Shown here piece after piece: positions 1 through 5,044 of a DNA stretch of 6,200 nt; position 1 is the first letter of the stretch; each line of letters starts with the position of its first letter. Below the pieces are notes generated by a model that worked only from the letters and a program-made list of their open reading frames with translations, did not search any database and was not told where the DNA came from. Both the position numbers and the translations under genes were made by a program. Source of the DNA: Candidatus Pelagibacter sp. (lineage in GTDB: Bacteria; Pseudomonadota; Alphaproteobacteria; Pelagibacterales; Pelagibacteraceae); NCBI GenBank assembly GCA_002708525.1, contig PAOP01000016.1:1-6200 (forward strand). Direction: 5' to 3'.

Positions 1-104
1 GGACACGATTTAATCTTACATACAATAGACGCCCTTCCAAATGCTGTTTTGCTATTGTCTTGGTCTAATTGGACACGATTAAACCTTACAAACAATGGAC
101 GCCC
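1..104. repeat. Two imperfect 34-base direct repeats, 70 bases apart
   Basis: The copy at 1-34 and the copy at 71-104 both begin GGACACGATT and end GACGCCC. They match at 30 of 34 positions; the mismatches are at repeat positions 11, 14, 21 and 27. The 36 bases between them are unique here, and after 104 the similarity stops, so 71-104 looks like the last copy. Because the first copy starts at the window edge, more copies could lie to the left. Bases 22-28 (ACAATAG) can pair with 52-58 (CTATTGT), giving a weak 7-bp stem with a long loop. The 70-base period is not a multiple of three, so the block is not a simple in-frame protein repeat. Function is unknown. Confidence 0.7.
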
Positions 105-129
105 AGATAAGTTAATTAAATCAAAAAAT

Positions 130-134
130 GGAGA
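130..134 (+). promoter_or_regulatory. Ribosome binding site that decides the start of the first small gene
   Basis: GGAGA lies 5 bases before the ATG at 140 and only 2 bases before the ATG at 137. It overlaps the upstream ATG at 128, which has no purine-rich site of its own. This favours initiation at 140 and a protein starting MKNFAL. Confidence 0.6.
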
Positions 135-139
135 AAATG

Positions 140-508
140 ATGAAGAATTTTGCATTAGTTTTGTGTCTATTAGTTTCACCTCTATCCTATGCTTCATATC
201 ATGGTGGAACTGGTGGTGACAGTTCAAGTGGAAGCAGCAGTGGCGGCGGTGGCGGCTACGGCGGTGGTGGTGGTGGTGCAGCAGCACTTATTGCTGTTGG
301 TGCACTAGTCTATTTTATGAACAGAGATACAGACGAAGAAGAAACTGAATCTACATTTGTAAGAAGATATAAAGAAAGTAATTTTAGAATCTCTTTGGGA
401 TCAGAAAACAGATATGATTTTACCAATAATCATTTTAATGATTTCTCAAATCAAATTGATTTACCTGCAAATAACTTTCAATTAAATTTAACATACAAAT
501 TTAACTAG
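140..508 (+). CDS. Small exported Gly/Ser-rich protein of unknown function
   Basis: I do not recognise this 122-residue protein. Residues 1-18 form a typical Sec signal peptide with a likely cut after SYA (residue 18). Residues 21-46 are almost all Gly and Ser, including runs of five and six Gly. Residues 47-60 are hydrophobic (AAALIAVGALVYFM) and could span or insert into a membrane. Then follow an acidic stretch (63-70), a basic patch (RRYK, 75-78), and an Asn/Phe-rich tail whose end, NFQLNLTYKFN, alternates polar and nonpolar residues like an outer-membrane beta strand. The Gly tract is encoded by GGY repeats at about 234-280, a G+C island in AT-rich DNA. An in-frame ATG at 128 would add four residues but lacks a ribosome site. 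The membrane location is inference. A hairpin follows the stop by about 11 bases. Confidence 0.7.
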   Translation: MKNFALVLCLLVSPLSYASYHGGTGGDSSSGSSSGGGGGYGGGGGGAAALIAVGALVYFMNRDTDEEETESTFVRRYKESNFRISLGSENRYDFTNNHFNDFSNQIDLPANNFQLNLTYKFN

Positions 509-516
509 GATATGAT
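488..516 (+). promoter_or_regulatory. Candidate sigma70 promoter for the second small gene
   Basis: TTAACA at 488-493 matches the -35 consensus at five of six bases. TATGAT at 511-516 matches the -10 consensus at five of six. The spacer is exactly 17 bases. The -35 box lies inside the last codons of the preceding gene. A start point about 7 bases past the -10 box would fall near 523, inside the left arm of the hairpin at 520-545, so the transcript for the 564-821 gene would begin with a stem-loop. AT-rich DNA yields chance matches, but the combined boxes and spacing are good. Confidence 0.5.
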
Positions 517-519
517 GAT

Positions 520-545
520 TAACCCCGTCGTTTCTGACGGGGTTA
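520..545 (+). terminator. G+C-rich hairpin after the first small gene
   Basis: A perfect 10-bp stem pairs 520-529 (TAACCCCGTC) with 536-545 (GACGGGGTTA) around a 6-base loop. It begins 11 bases after the TAG at 506-508, as a rho-independent terminator would, and is far more G+C-rich than its surroundings. No run of T follows on either strand (plus strand continues GGACTGTTAC), so it is at best a partial intrinsic terminator. It may instead protect the 3' end of the upstream mRNA, or form the 5' stem of the downstream mRNA if the promoter at 488-516 is used. Confidence 0.5.
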
Positions 546-563
546 GGACTGTTACAAATTATT

Positions 564-821
564 ATGAAGATTATTCTTATACTTCTATTACTTACTCAAA
601 CTGTTTTTGCAAACACTGATCAAGACGATAGAAAAGTTGCAGATCTTACTGTTCAAGAGCTGACGGAGACTGTCAGATCTATTGTGCAAGAAAGCATACA
701 AAAATGTGTTGTCGCCGGAAACATGGAAGGAAGGGCTATTCCATTATCTTTAAAAGTTGAAGGTGAAGTTATTGCAAAAATGTCTTGTAACTTTAAAAAG
801 TTAGAATCTGAGTCAGACTAG
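564..821 (+). CDS. Small periplasmic-type protein with two cysteines, unknown function
   Basis: I do not recognise this 85-residue protein. Residues 1-16 (MKIILILLLLTQTVFA) are a short, very hydrophobic signal peptide with a clean VFA cut site, leaving a mature chain of about 69 residues. Residues 24-47 look helical and charged. Cys48 and Cys75 are the only cysteines; both lie in the mature part and could form a disulfide in the periplasm, flanking a segment that looks like a beta hairpin (SLKVEGEVIAKM, 62-73). The tail is acidic (ESESD). No lipobox is seen, so it is not a lipoprotein. The ATG at 564 has no good ribosome site: the nearest AGGA, at 545-548, is 15 bases away. Its stop shares the CTAG at 818-821 with the converging nlpD stop. 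Function cannot be inferred from the sequence. Confidence 0.65.
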   Translation: MKIILILLLLTQTVFANTDQDDRKVADLTVQELTETVRSIVQESIQKCVVAGNMEGRAIPLSLKVEGEVIAKMSCNFKKLESESD

Positions 822-844
822 AAAACAAAATTTATTTTTTCTGA
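813..844. terminator. Possible weak bidirectional terminator between converging genes
   Basis: TCAGA at 813-817 can pair with TCTGA at 840-844. Inside, AAAA (822-825) can pair with TTTT (836-839), leaving the CTAG at 818-821 bulged. The plus strand has a T-rich run at 831-840, and the minus strand reads a T-rich run opposite 822-830. The stem is short and mostly A-T, so this is a tentative call. It rests partly on the fact that two converging genes meet here with no other terminator visible. Confidence 0.25.
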
Positions 845-1468
845 TTTCACAGGTTTGCCATCTTTTCTGAGCTGAAACTTTAATAAAGGGAATGGTGATT
901 CAGAGCTTCCAAGTTGAGCAACCATTGACCCTCTTCCAATTTCATCACCTTGCTTTACTAATATTTGGTCACAGTGGGCATACAAACTTAAATAATTATT
1001 CGGGTGAGAAATCATTACTAGGTTTCCATAGCCAGGTATATCTGGACCCGCAACCTCTACTTTGCCACTATCAACTGAAAAAATTGGGGTGCCTTTAGGT
1101 TGCTTAAAAACTATCCATCCATCATCTATATTTGAGGGTTGAAAATCTTTATTTAAAGGATGATGCCATCGTAGTGACGAATCTCTTTCTAAAGAAAAAT
1201 CTAAATTCTTAACTCCCCTTATTAGTAATTTTTGGTTTGGATAAATTACATACGGTTTGCTGAGATTATTTATTGTAATTAAAGCTTTTTGATCAATATT
1301 TAATTTTAATGCTATTGACCAAAGAGAATCGCCAGGCTGAACAACATAAAATGAAGTTTGAGAATTTGGTAAAAATTTTTGATAAGTTTCTTTAAAAGTA
1401 TTCAGTGATGAGCAACTTGAAATAACAAAAATAAAAAATATTAGGTAATTCTTAAAATTTTTAATCAC
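818..1468 (-). CDS. nlpD: NlpD-type lipoprotein, LysM plus degenerate LytM/M23 domain
   Basis: Envelope lipoprotein of the NlpD family, whose E. coli member activates the septal amidase AmiC. Residues 1-18 are a lipoprotein signal with lipobox ISSC; Cys19 would be lipidated. One LysM domain spans about 41-84 (starting YVVQPGDSLW), for peptidoglycan binding. A LytM/M23 fold spans about 115-208, with GTPIFSVDSGKVEVAG, GYGNLVMISH and YAH (163-165). Zinc ligands are missing: the first His-x-Gly-x-Asp is replaced by DGWIVFK, and the last HxH-like His is Lys197 in LKFQLR. It should therefore activate amidases rather than cut peptidoglycan itself. At 216 residues it is far shorter than E. coli NlpD (379), having lost linkers. 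The start is GTG, overlapping the upstream TGA by four bases (GTGA) with no ribosome site, so it should depend on coupling. It is last in the operon, and rpoS does not follow. Confidence 0.88.
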   Translation of the reverse strand: MIKNFKNYLIFFIFVISSCSSLNTFKETYQKFLPNSQTSFYVVQPGDSLWSIALKLNIDQKALITINNLSKPYVIYPNQKLLIRGVKNLDFSLERDSSLRWHHPLNKDFQPSNIDDGWIVFKQPKGTPIFSVDSGKVEVAGPDIPGYGNLVMISHPNNYLSLYAHCDQILVKQGDEIGRGSMVAQLGSSESPFPLLKFQLRKDGKPVKSEKINFVF

Positions 1469-2187
1469 AGCAAAAAATAACCAGAAGAAAAAATTAGGCC
1501 AGAAAAAATATATATCAAGTTTTGTTCATATTCTGCATAAAGTGATACAACTATCTTGGGAAGAATTAAAAGTGAAATTAAGCAGCCCAATGCAAATGGG
1601 AATAAAAATAAAAAATTGAAATCTGCTATGGCTTGAATTACAGGACTGTAAATCCCTAAAACAACTAAGATGGCACTTCCTGAAATACCTGGGATTAAAA
1701 AAAATGTAAATGCAATTAATCCGCTAATAAATAAATATAATGGCGTAACTACTCCCGAACCAATATTTAATTCTTGTAAAATATACCCAATCAAAAGACC
1801 TAAAATTAAAAAAATAAGTAAATTGAATTTTTTAAATGAATCTCTAAAAAAATCTGCAACATAAATTGATAAAAGCATCATTAGCCAACCCAATAAAGAT
1901 AGAAATAACTTTTCATAATTATTTATTAAGAATGTAATTAAATTCGAGCATAAAAGGATTGCTGCAAACATTGAAAGTATGAGCGGTAGCGAGACACGAA
2001 ACTGAAATATCTGAGAAGTCAAAGCAAAATTTAAAGAAAAATTCTTTAGCCTAAGTTGACTTAAGATTGACATGAGATTTGGATAGATTTTAAAAATTAC
2101 CGCAACAGTTGAGCCTGAAATACCTGGTATTAATTCAGCAACTCCCATACAAAAACCAGCAAGAGAATATTTTACTTGATCATTCAA
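1465..2187 (-). CDS. DUF368 family membrane protein, likely undecaprenyl-phosphate translocase
   Basis: Integral inner-membrane protein of the DUF368 family; characterised members (PopT) move undecaprenyl phosphate back across the cytoplasmic membrane for reuse in wall synthesis. The hallmark is plain: ELIPGISGSTVAVIFKIY at 18-35 recurs as FLIPGISGSAILVVLGIY at 163-180, the two half-repeats of the transporter. Hydrophobic stretches lie at about 66-89, 95-112, 121-138, 148-162, 190-210 and 224-240. At 240 residues it is somewhat short for the family. The start is TTG at 2185-2187, supported by GGAG eight bases upstream and by the few residues expected before the first motif; the first in-frame ATG, at residue 14, would leave almost nothing ahead of that motif. 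It directly abuts the pcm stop and overlaps nlpD by four bases. The substrate is inferred from the family, not shown here. Confidence 0.85.
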   Translation of the reverse strand: MNDQVKYSLAGFCMGVAELIPGISGSTVAVIFKIYPNLMSILSQLRLKNFSLNFALTSQIFQFRVSLPLILSMFAAILLCSNLITFLINNYEKLFLSLLGWLMMLLSIYVADFFRDSFKKFNLLIFLILGLLIGYILQELNIGSGVVTPLYLFISGLIAFTFFLIPGISGSAILVVLGIYSPVIQAIADFNFLFLFPFALGCLISLLILPKIVVSLYAEYEQNLIYIFSGLIFSSGYFLL

Positions 2188-2865
2188 TTATATTTCTCCA
2201 TTTGATATGCCAGGAAGCATTGGGACAAACGCAACCTCTTCATGAATAGATTCTTCATGTTCTGTTTTACTTTTTCTTGTAATAACGTAAAGTCTTTGTT
2301 GGCCCTCAATACCAGCTGGAATGACCAATTTACCTCCTACCACAAGTAACTCAACCAACTCTTCTGGATATTGTCTTGGAGCAGCAGCACATATTATTCC
2401 ATCAAATTTATTATCTTCCTCCCAACCATCAAAGCCATCAGCATGCTTTACCATAACATTTCTTATTTTTAACTCTCTAAGATTCTCTCTAGACTTTTCA
2501 GCCAAAGGCTTGATTCTTTCAATAGCAAAGACTTCATTTGCAAAATGAGATAAAACAGCAGATTGATACCCACATCCAGAACCAATCTCAAGAACTTTGT
2601 TTAAAACTTTGCCCCTTCGACTAGTGTGGGCAAGCAAGTGTTCAGTCATTCGAGCAACAATATATGGTTGAGAAATTGTCTGTTTATAACCTATTGTTAA
2701 TGCTCTATTTTCATATGCTCGACTCCACAAAGCTTGATCCAAAAAAATATGTCTTGGAACCTGACTTAATGAGTCAAGAACTCGAAAATCTTTTATCCCC
2801 ATATCAAGTAATTCTTGAATCATTTGATCTTTCACTCTTGTAAAAGTAAAGCCTGAACTACTCAC
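2188..2865 (-). CDS. pcm: Protein-L-isoaspartate O-methyltransferase
   Basis: Cytoplasmic enzyme that transfers a methyl group from S-adenosylmethionine to isoaspartyl residues in aged proteins, starting their repair. Numbering from GTG at 2865 (225 residues, normal for the family): TISQPY at 63-68, AdoMet-binding motif I LEIGSGCGY at 92-100, acidic IER ending motif II at 115-117, ADGFDGW at 142-148, and FVPM near the C-terminus at 213-216. An in-frame ATG at 2904 would give 238 residues but overlaps surE by 47 bases, lacks a ribosome site, and encodes a lead-in (MLAIGIII) with no counterpart I know in the family. The GTG has GAGAGG nine bases ahead and reads MVSSSGFTFTRVKDQM, which resembles the SGxGMTSxRxR start of gammaproteobacterial relatives. 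It overlaps surE by eight bases and abuts the DUF368 gene. Confidence 0.93.
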   Translation of the reverse strand: MSSSGFTFTRVKDQMIQELLDMGIKDFRVLDSLSQVPRHIFLDQALWSRAYENRALTIGYKQTISQPYIVARMTEHLLAHTSRRGKVLNKVLEIGSGCGYQSAVLSHFANEVFAIERIKPLAEKSRENLRELKIRNVMVKHADGFDGWEEDNKFDGIICAAAPRQYPEELVELLVVGGKLVIPAGIEGQQRLYVITRKSKTEHEESIHEEVAFVPMLPGISNGEI

Positions 2866-3607
2866 AACCAAAAACCTCTCTATAATAATTCCAATTGCTA
2901 GCATCTACACTAAGGTTATAATCCAAAATCGATATAGAAATAAAATTATCTTCAATTGCTTGAATATCAGTATCTACCTGATTGGGTAAAAGTTTCCCTG
3001 ACGGACCAAAACTATAAAATTTGACAGAATCTTCGGTGCGAATTAGATCTGGAGTATCTGGTGCCCCTCTTTTTCCTAAAGAAGTGATTCGAGCTCCTTT
3101 AATTTTTGAGGATGGCAAATCAGGAAAGTTTACATTCACAAGTAAATTTTTATCTGGTGGGAGTTTAGACACCTGATTGGTAATCAGCAATGATTGCTCT
3201 GCAATATACCTTAAATTTTTGGGGTTGTAAGCTGATACAGAAAAAGCAACAGGAACACAATTTAGTCTTCGACCTGCAATTGCTGCGCCAACAGTGCCTG
3301 AGTAAAAAATATCTTCTCCTAAATTTGCTCCTAAATTAATTCCTGAAACAATCATGTCGATCGGCTCATGAATTACTGACAATAAACCAAGATATGAGCT
3401 ATCTGCAGGAGTACCTGAAACTGAAAAAATATTTTTTGAACTTTCTTCGACTTTAATTTCTTTGCGTAAGCTTATTGCTGCACTCATTCCGCTGCAATTT
3501 TCCCTAGGTGCAATTAAAAAAACTTTGTGTTCTGTACTTAAAGATTTAAATAATTGGTTTATACCAGATGCCTTATAGCCGTCATCATTAGTTAACAAAA
3601 TATTCAT
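2858..3607 (-). CDS. surE: 5'/3'-nucleotidase SurE
   Basis: Metal-dependent phosphatase acting on nucleoside monophosphates, in the cytoplasm. The 249 residues match the family length. The N-terminus MNILLTNDDGYKASGI carries the paired metal ligands Asp8 and Asp9; Ser39 in ENCSGMS and Asn91 in VSGINLGANLG complete the site. YSGTVGAA at 102-109 is the conserved phosphate-binding segment, followed by AGRRLNCVPVAFS. All expected catalytic residues are present. The ATG at 3605-3607 overlaps the ispDF stop as ATGA, with no clear ribosome site, so translation should be coupled. In E. coli truD lies between ispF and surE; here they touch directly. The surE-pcm pairing is typical of gammaproteobacteria. 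Confidence 0.95.
   Translation of the reverse strand: MNILLTNDDGYKASGINQLFKSLSTEHKVFLIAPRENCSGMSAAISLRKEIKVEESSKNIFSVSGTPADSSYLGLLSVIHEPIDMIVSGINLGANLGEDIFYSGTVGAAIAGRRLNCVPVAFSVSAYNPKNLRYIAEQSLLITNQVSKLPPDKNLLVNVNFPDLPSSKIKGARITSLGKRGAPDTPDLIRTEDSVKFYSFGPSGKLLPNQVDTDIQAIEDNFISISILDYNLSVDASNWNYYREVFGCE
2875..2880 (-). promoter_or_regulatory. Ribosome binding site that decides the pcm start
   Basis: On the minus strand GAGAGG lies nine bases before the GTG at 2863-2865. It sits inside the last surE codons, so ribosomes ending surE would be next to the pcm start. The competing ATG at 2902-2904 has no such site. This supports the shorter 225-residue Pcm. Confidence 0.6.
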
Positions 3608-4758
3608 TTGAGATCACTTAAGGAAGCAATAGCATAGACTGCAATACCATTGCCAGAACCAATAACTCCCATCTTTTCTGCAGTCGTTGCCTTGACTCCA
3701 ATGAAACTTTCTTCAATATTTAAAATTGCTGAAAGGGACTTTTTTAAATCATTTACATAGGGTCCAATTTTTGGCTGTTCACACACAACAACAAAATCAA
3801 TATTCCTTGGCTGCAAGCCACTTTCTTTTAATAAATCTAATGACTTCTCAATAATCTTTAAACTACTCAAGTTTTTATTTTTTGGATCAGTGTCAGGAAA
3901 GTAATACCCGATGTCCCTTAAACCTGCTGCGCCAAGCAAAGCATCAGATATGGCATGTAATATGATATCTCCATCTGAATGAGCAACAATTGAAAGTTTG
4001 CAATCTATAAAAACATTACCAATAGTAAAACCATCCCCCGGTTGAAATTGATGGAAATCTATACCTCTTCCAATTCGATGATCTATTGCAATGTGGTGTG
4101 TTAAATCGTCAATATATGTAATTTTAATATTTGACCTGTCTCCAGGCGCTGCTAAAAGCTTAAATCCTGCATGTTCCATCGCTTGGGACTCATCACTCAT
4201 GTGAAGTCCTTCCTGCTGTAACTTATCAAGCGCTAATTTAAGAGAATCATAATAGAAAATTTGAGGTGTTTGCACATGCAAAAAATTTTCTCGTTCGACA
4301 GGAATAACATCTTCACCCTGCTTCATTCGCAGTGAATCAGTTACTGATATTACAGGAAATACTCCTTCAATAGATTGATCATTAGCAAGGTGAGATAATA
4401 AATCTTGAAAATGAGTTTTTTTTAACCAAGGTCTTGCAGCATCATGAATTACCACGATCTCAATGCTTTGATCAATCTCTGCCATGGCATTAAAAACTGA
4501 TTCACTTCTAGTGTTCCCTCCTGAAACAATTGTAATTCTTGAGTTTTGATAGAAAGATTGAGATTTAATTAAATTCTCATTTTGATTAACAGCAATTACA
4601 ACTTCTTTAATGCTTGGTATTTCTAGAAATAAATTAACAGATTTTTCAATAACTGTTTCGTCTCCCAGTCTAGAAAATTGCTTAGACGTTGAACCGCCAA
4701 ACCTACTGCTAGTGCCTGCAGCTGGAATAATAACTGCAATGTTATCACTTAGGTTCAT
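3604..4758 (-). CDS. ispDF: Bifunctional MEP-pathway enzyme IspDF (fused)
   Basis: One 384-residue chain joins two enzymes of isoprenoid precursor synthesis. Residues about 5-215 are IspD, 2-C-methyl-D-erythritol 4-phosphate cytidylyltransferase: nucleotide-binding IPAAGTSSRFGG (11-22) with Lys26, HDAARP (105-110), VQTPQIF (162-168) and terminal NIKIT. Residues about 228-384 are IspF, 2-C-methyl-D-erythritol 2,4-cyclodiphosphate synthase: RIGRGIDFH with zinc ligands Asp234 and His236, AHSDGD (259-264), third ligand His268, DIGYYFPDTD (282-291) and KATTAEKMG (356-364). The join is about a dozen residues, with no Met at the IspF start (HRIGRG), so this is a true fusion with both active sites intact. 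ATG at 4756-4758 is preferred over 4800: GAGGAG lies ten bases ahead, and IspD proteins start close to the IPAAG motif. It overlaps ftsB by 14 bases and surE by four. The intermediate step, IspE, is not in the window. Confidence 0.95.
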   Translation of the reverse strand: MNLSDNIAVIIPAAGTSSRFGGSTSKQFSRLGDETVIEKSVNLFLEIPSIKEVVIAVNQNENLIKSQSFYQNSRITIVSGGNTRSESVFNAMAEIDQSIEIVVIHDAARPWLKKTHFQDLLSHLANDQSIEGVFPVISVTDSLRMKQGEDVIPVERENFLHVQTPQIFYYDSLKLALDKLQQEGLHMSDESQAMEHAGFKLLAAPGDRSNIKITYIDDLTHHIAIDHRIGRGIDFHQFQPGDGFTIGNVFIDCKLSIVAHSDGDIILHAISDALLGAAGLRDIGYYFPDTDPKNKNLSSLKIIEKSLDLLKESGLQPRNIDFVVVCEQPKIGPYVNDLKKSLSAILNIEESFIGVKATTAEKMGVIGSGNGIAVYAIASLSDLK

Positions 4759-5044
4759 TAAGTTTTTTCTCCTCAAATCTAAGAAAATGTTCATCTTCAT
4801 AGATTAAATTTAATTCTTCTCTAGCAAACTTTTCTGCATGTTCATCATTTTTTTGTTTGCTTTGAATGCCTGTCTCAAGAAGATTATTTTCTTTTGCAAG
4901 AGTATTATTTTTTAACAACAACTCTTTATTTTCATGCTGAAGAGCTAAAAAATTTCTTTTACTATCAAGACCAAAAAAAAGATTATATAAAGCTACAATG
5001 ATCAAAGTAAAAACTAGAATATTTAAAAATTTAACCAATAACAT
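4745..5044 (-). CDS. ftsB: Cell division protein FtsB
   Basis: Small bitopic inner-membrane protein of the divisome; FtsB joins FtsL and FtsQ and helps activate septal peptidoglycan synthesis. The 99 residues match the usual length of about 100. Residues 4-25 are one transmembrane helix ([22 protein letters not shown]). Residues about 32-66 are a periplasmic coiled coil with Leu, Glu, Lys and Asn in heptad-like order. The conserved end [18 protein letters not shown] (74-91) corresponds to the ARNELSMTRPGETFYRLV region of E. coli FtsB. The frame stays open upstream to 5230, but that part overlaps the enolase gene and would place 62 alien residues before the helix, so ATG at 5042-5044 is chosen. 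It overlaps the eno stop by 14 bases and has no clear ribosome site. The eno-ftsB-ispD order is typical of gammaproteobacteria. Confidence 0.93.
   Translation of the reverse strand: MLLVKFLNILVFTLIIVALYNLFFGLDSKRNFLALQHENKELLLKNNTLAKENNLLETGIQSKQKNDEHAEKFAREELNLIYEDEHFLRFEEKKLNEPK
4769..4774 (-). promoter_or_regulatory. Ribosome binding site that decides the ispDF start
   Basis: Minus-strand GAGGAG lies ten bases before the ATG at 4756-4758, within the last codons of ftsB. The in-frame ATG at 4800 has no comparable site and would add 14 residues unlike known IspD starts. Confidence 0.55.

Noticed and set aside
64..69. TCTAAT as -10 box for the first small gene
   Set aside because: It matches five of six bases, but no acceptable -35 box lies 15-19 bases upstream, so I do not call a promoter.
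1..104. CRISPR array edge
   Set aside because: There are only two copies with four mismatches, the repeat is not palindromic, and no cas gene is visible. An array continuing to the left cannot be fully excluded.
257..319. GlyGly-CTERM (rhombosortase) sorting signal in the first small protein
   Set aside because: The Gly tract plus hydrophobic segment looks similar, but about 60 residues follow it, while the true signal lies at the extreme C-terminus.
788..803. Hairpin TAACTTT/AAAGTTA as terminator for the minus-strand operon
   Set aside because: It lies inside the coding region of the converging gene, is all A-T apart from one pair, and has almost no loop.
892..1098. Plus-strand open frame of 68 codons
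   Set aside because: It lies entirely opposite nlpD, whose lipobox, LysM and LytM features are clear. The antisense product has no recognisable features.
1670..1864. Plus-strand open frame of 64 codons
   Set aside because: It is the antisense shadow of the DUF368 membrane protein gene.
1679..2133. 20-base direct repeat at 1679-1698 and 2114-2133 with one mismatch
   Set aside because: Both copies encode the PGISGS motif of the DUF368 half-repeats, so protein conservation explains them.
2321..2548. Plus-strand open frame of 75 codons
   Set aside because: It is the antisense shadow of pcm, covering the conserved methyltransferase region.
4759..4800. Longer IspDF starting at ATG 4800
   Set aside because: It would overlap ftsB by 56 bases, has no ribosome site, and adds residues unlike IspD N-termini.
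4610..4807. Plus-strand open frame of 65 codons
   Set aside because: It lies opposite the IspD N-terminal motif region and the ftsB end, with no independent support.
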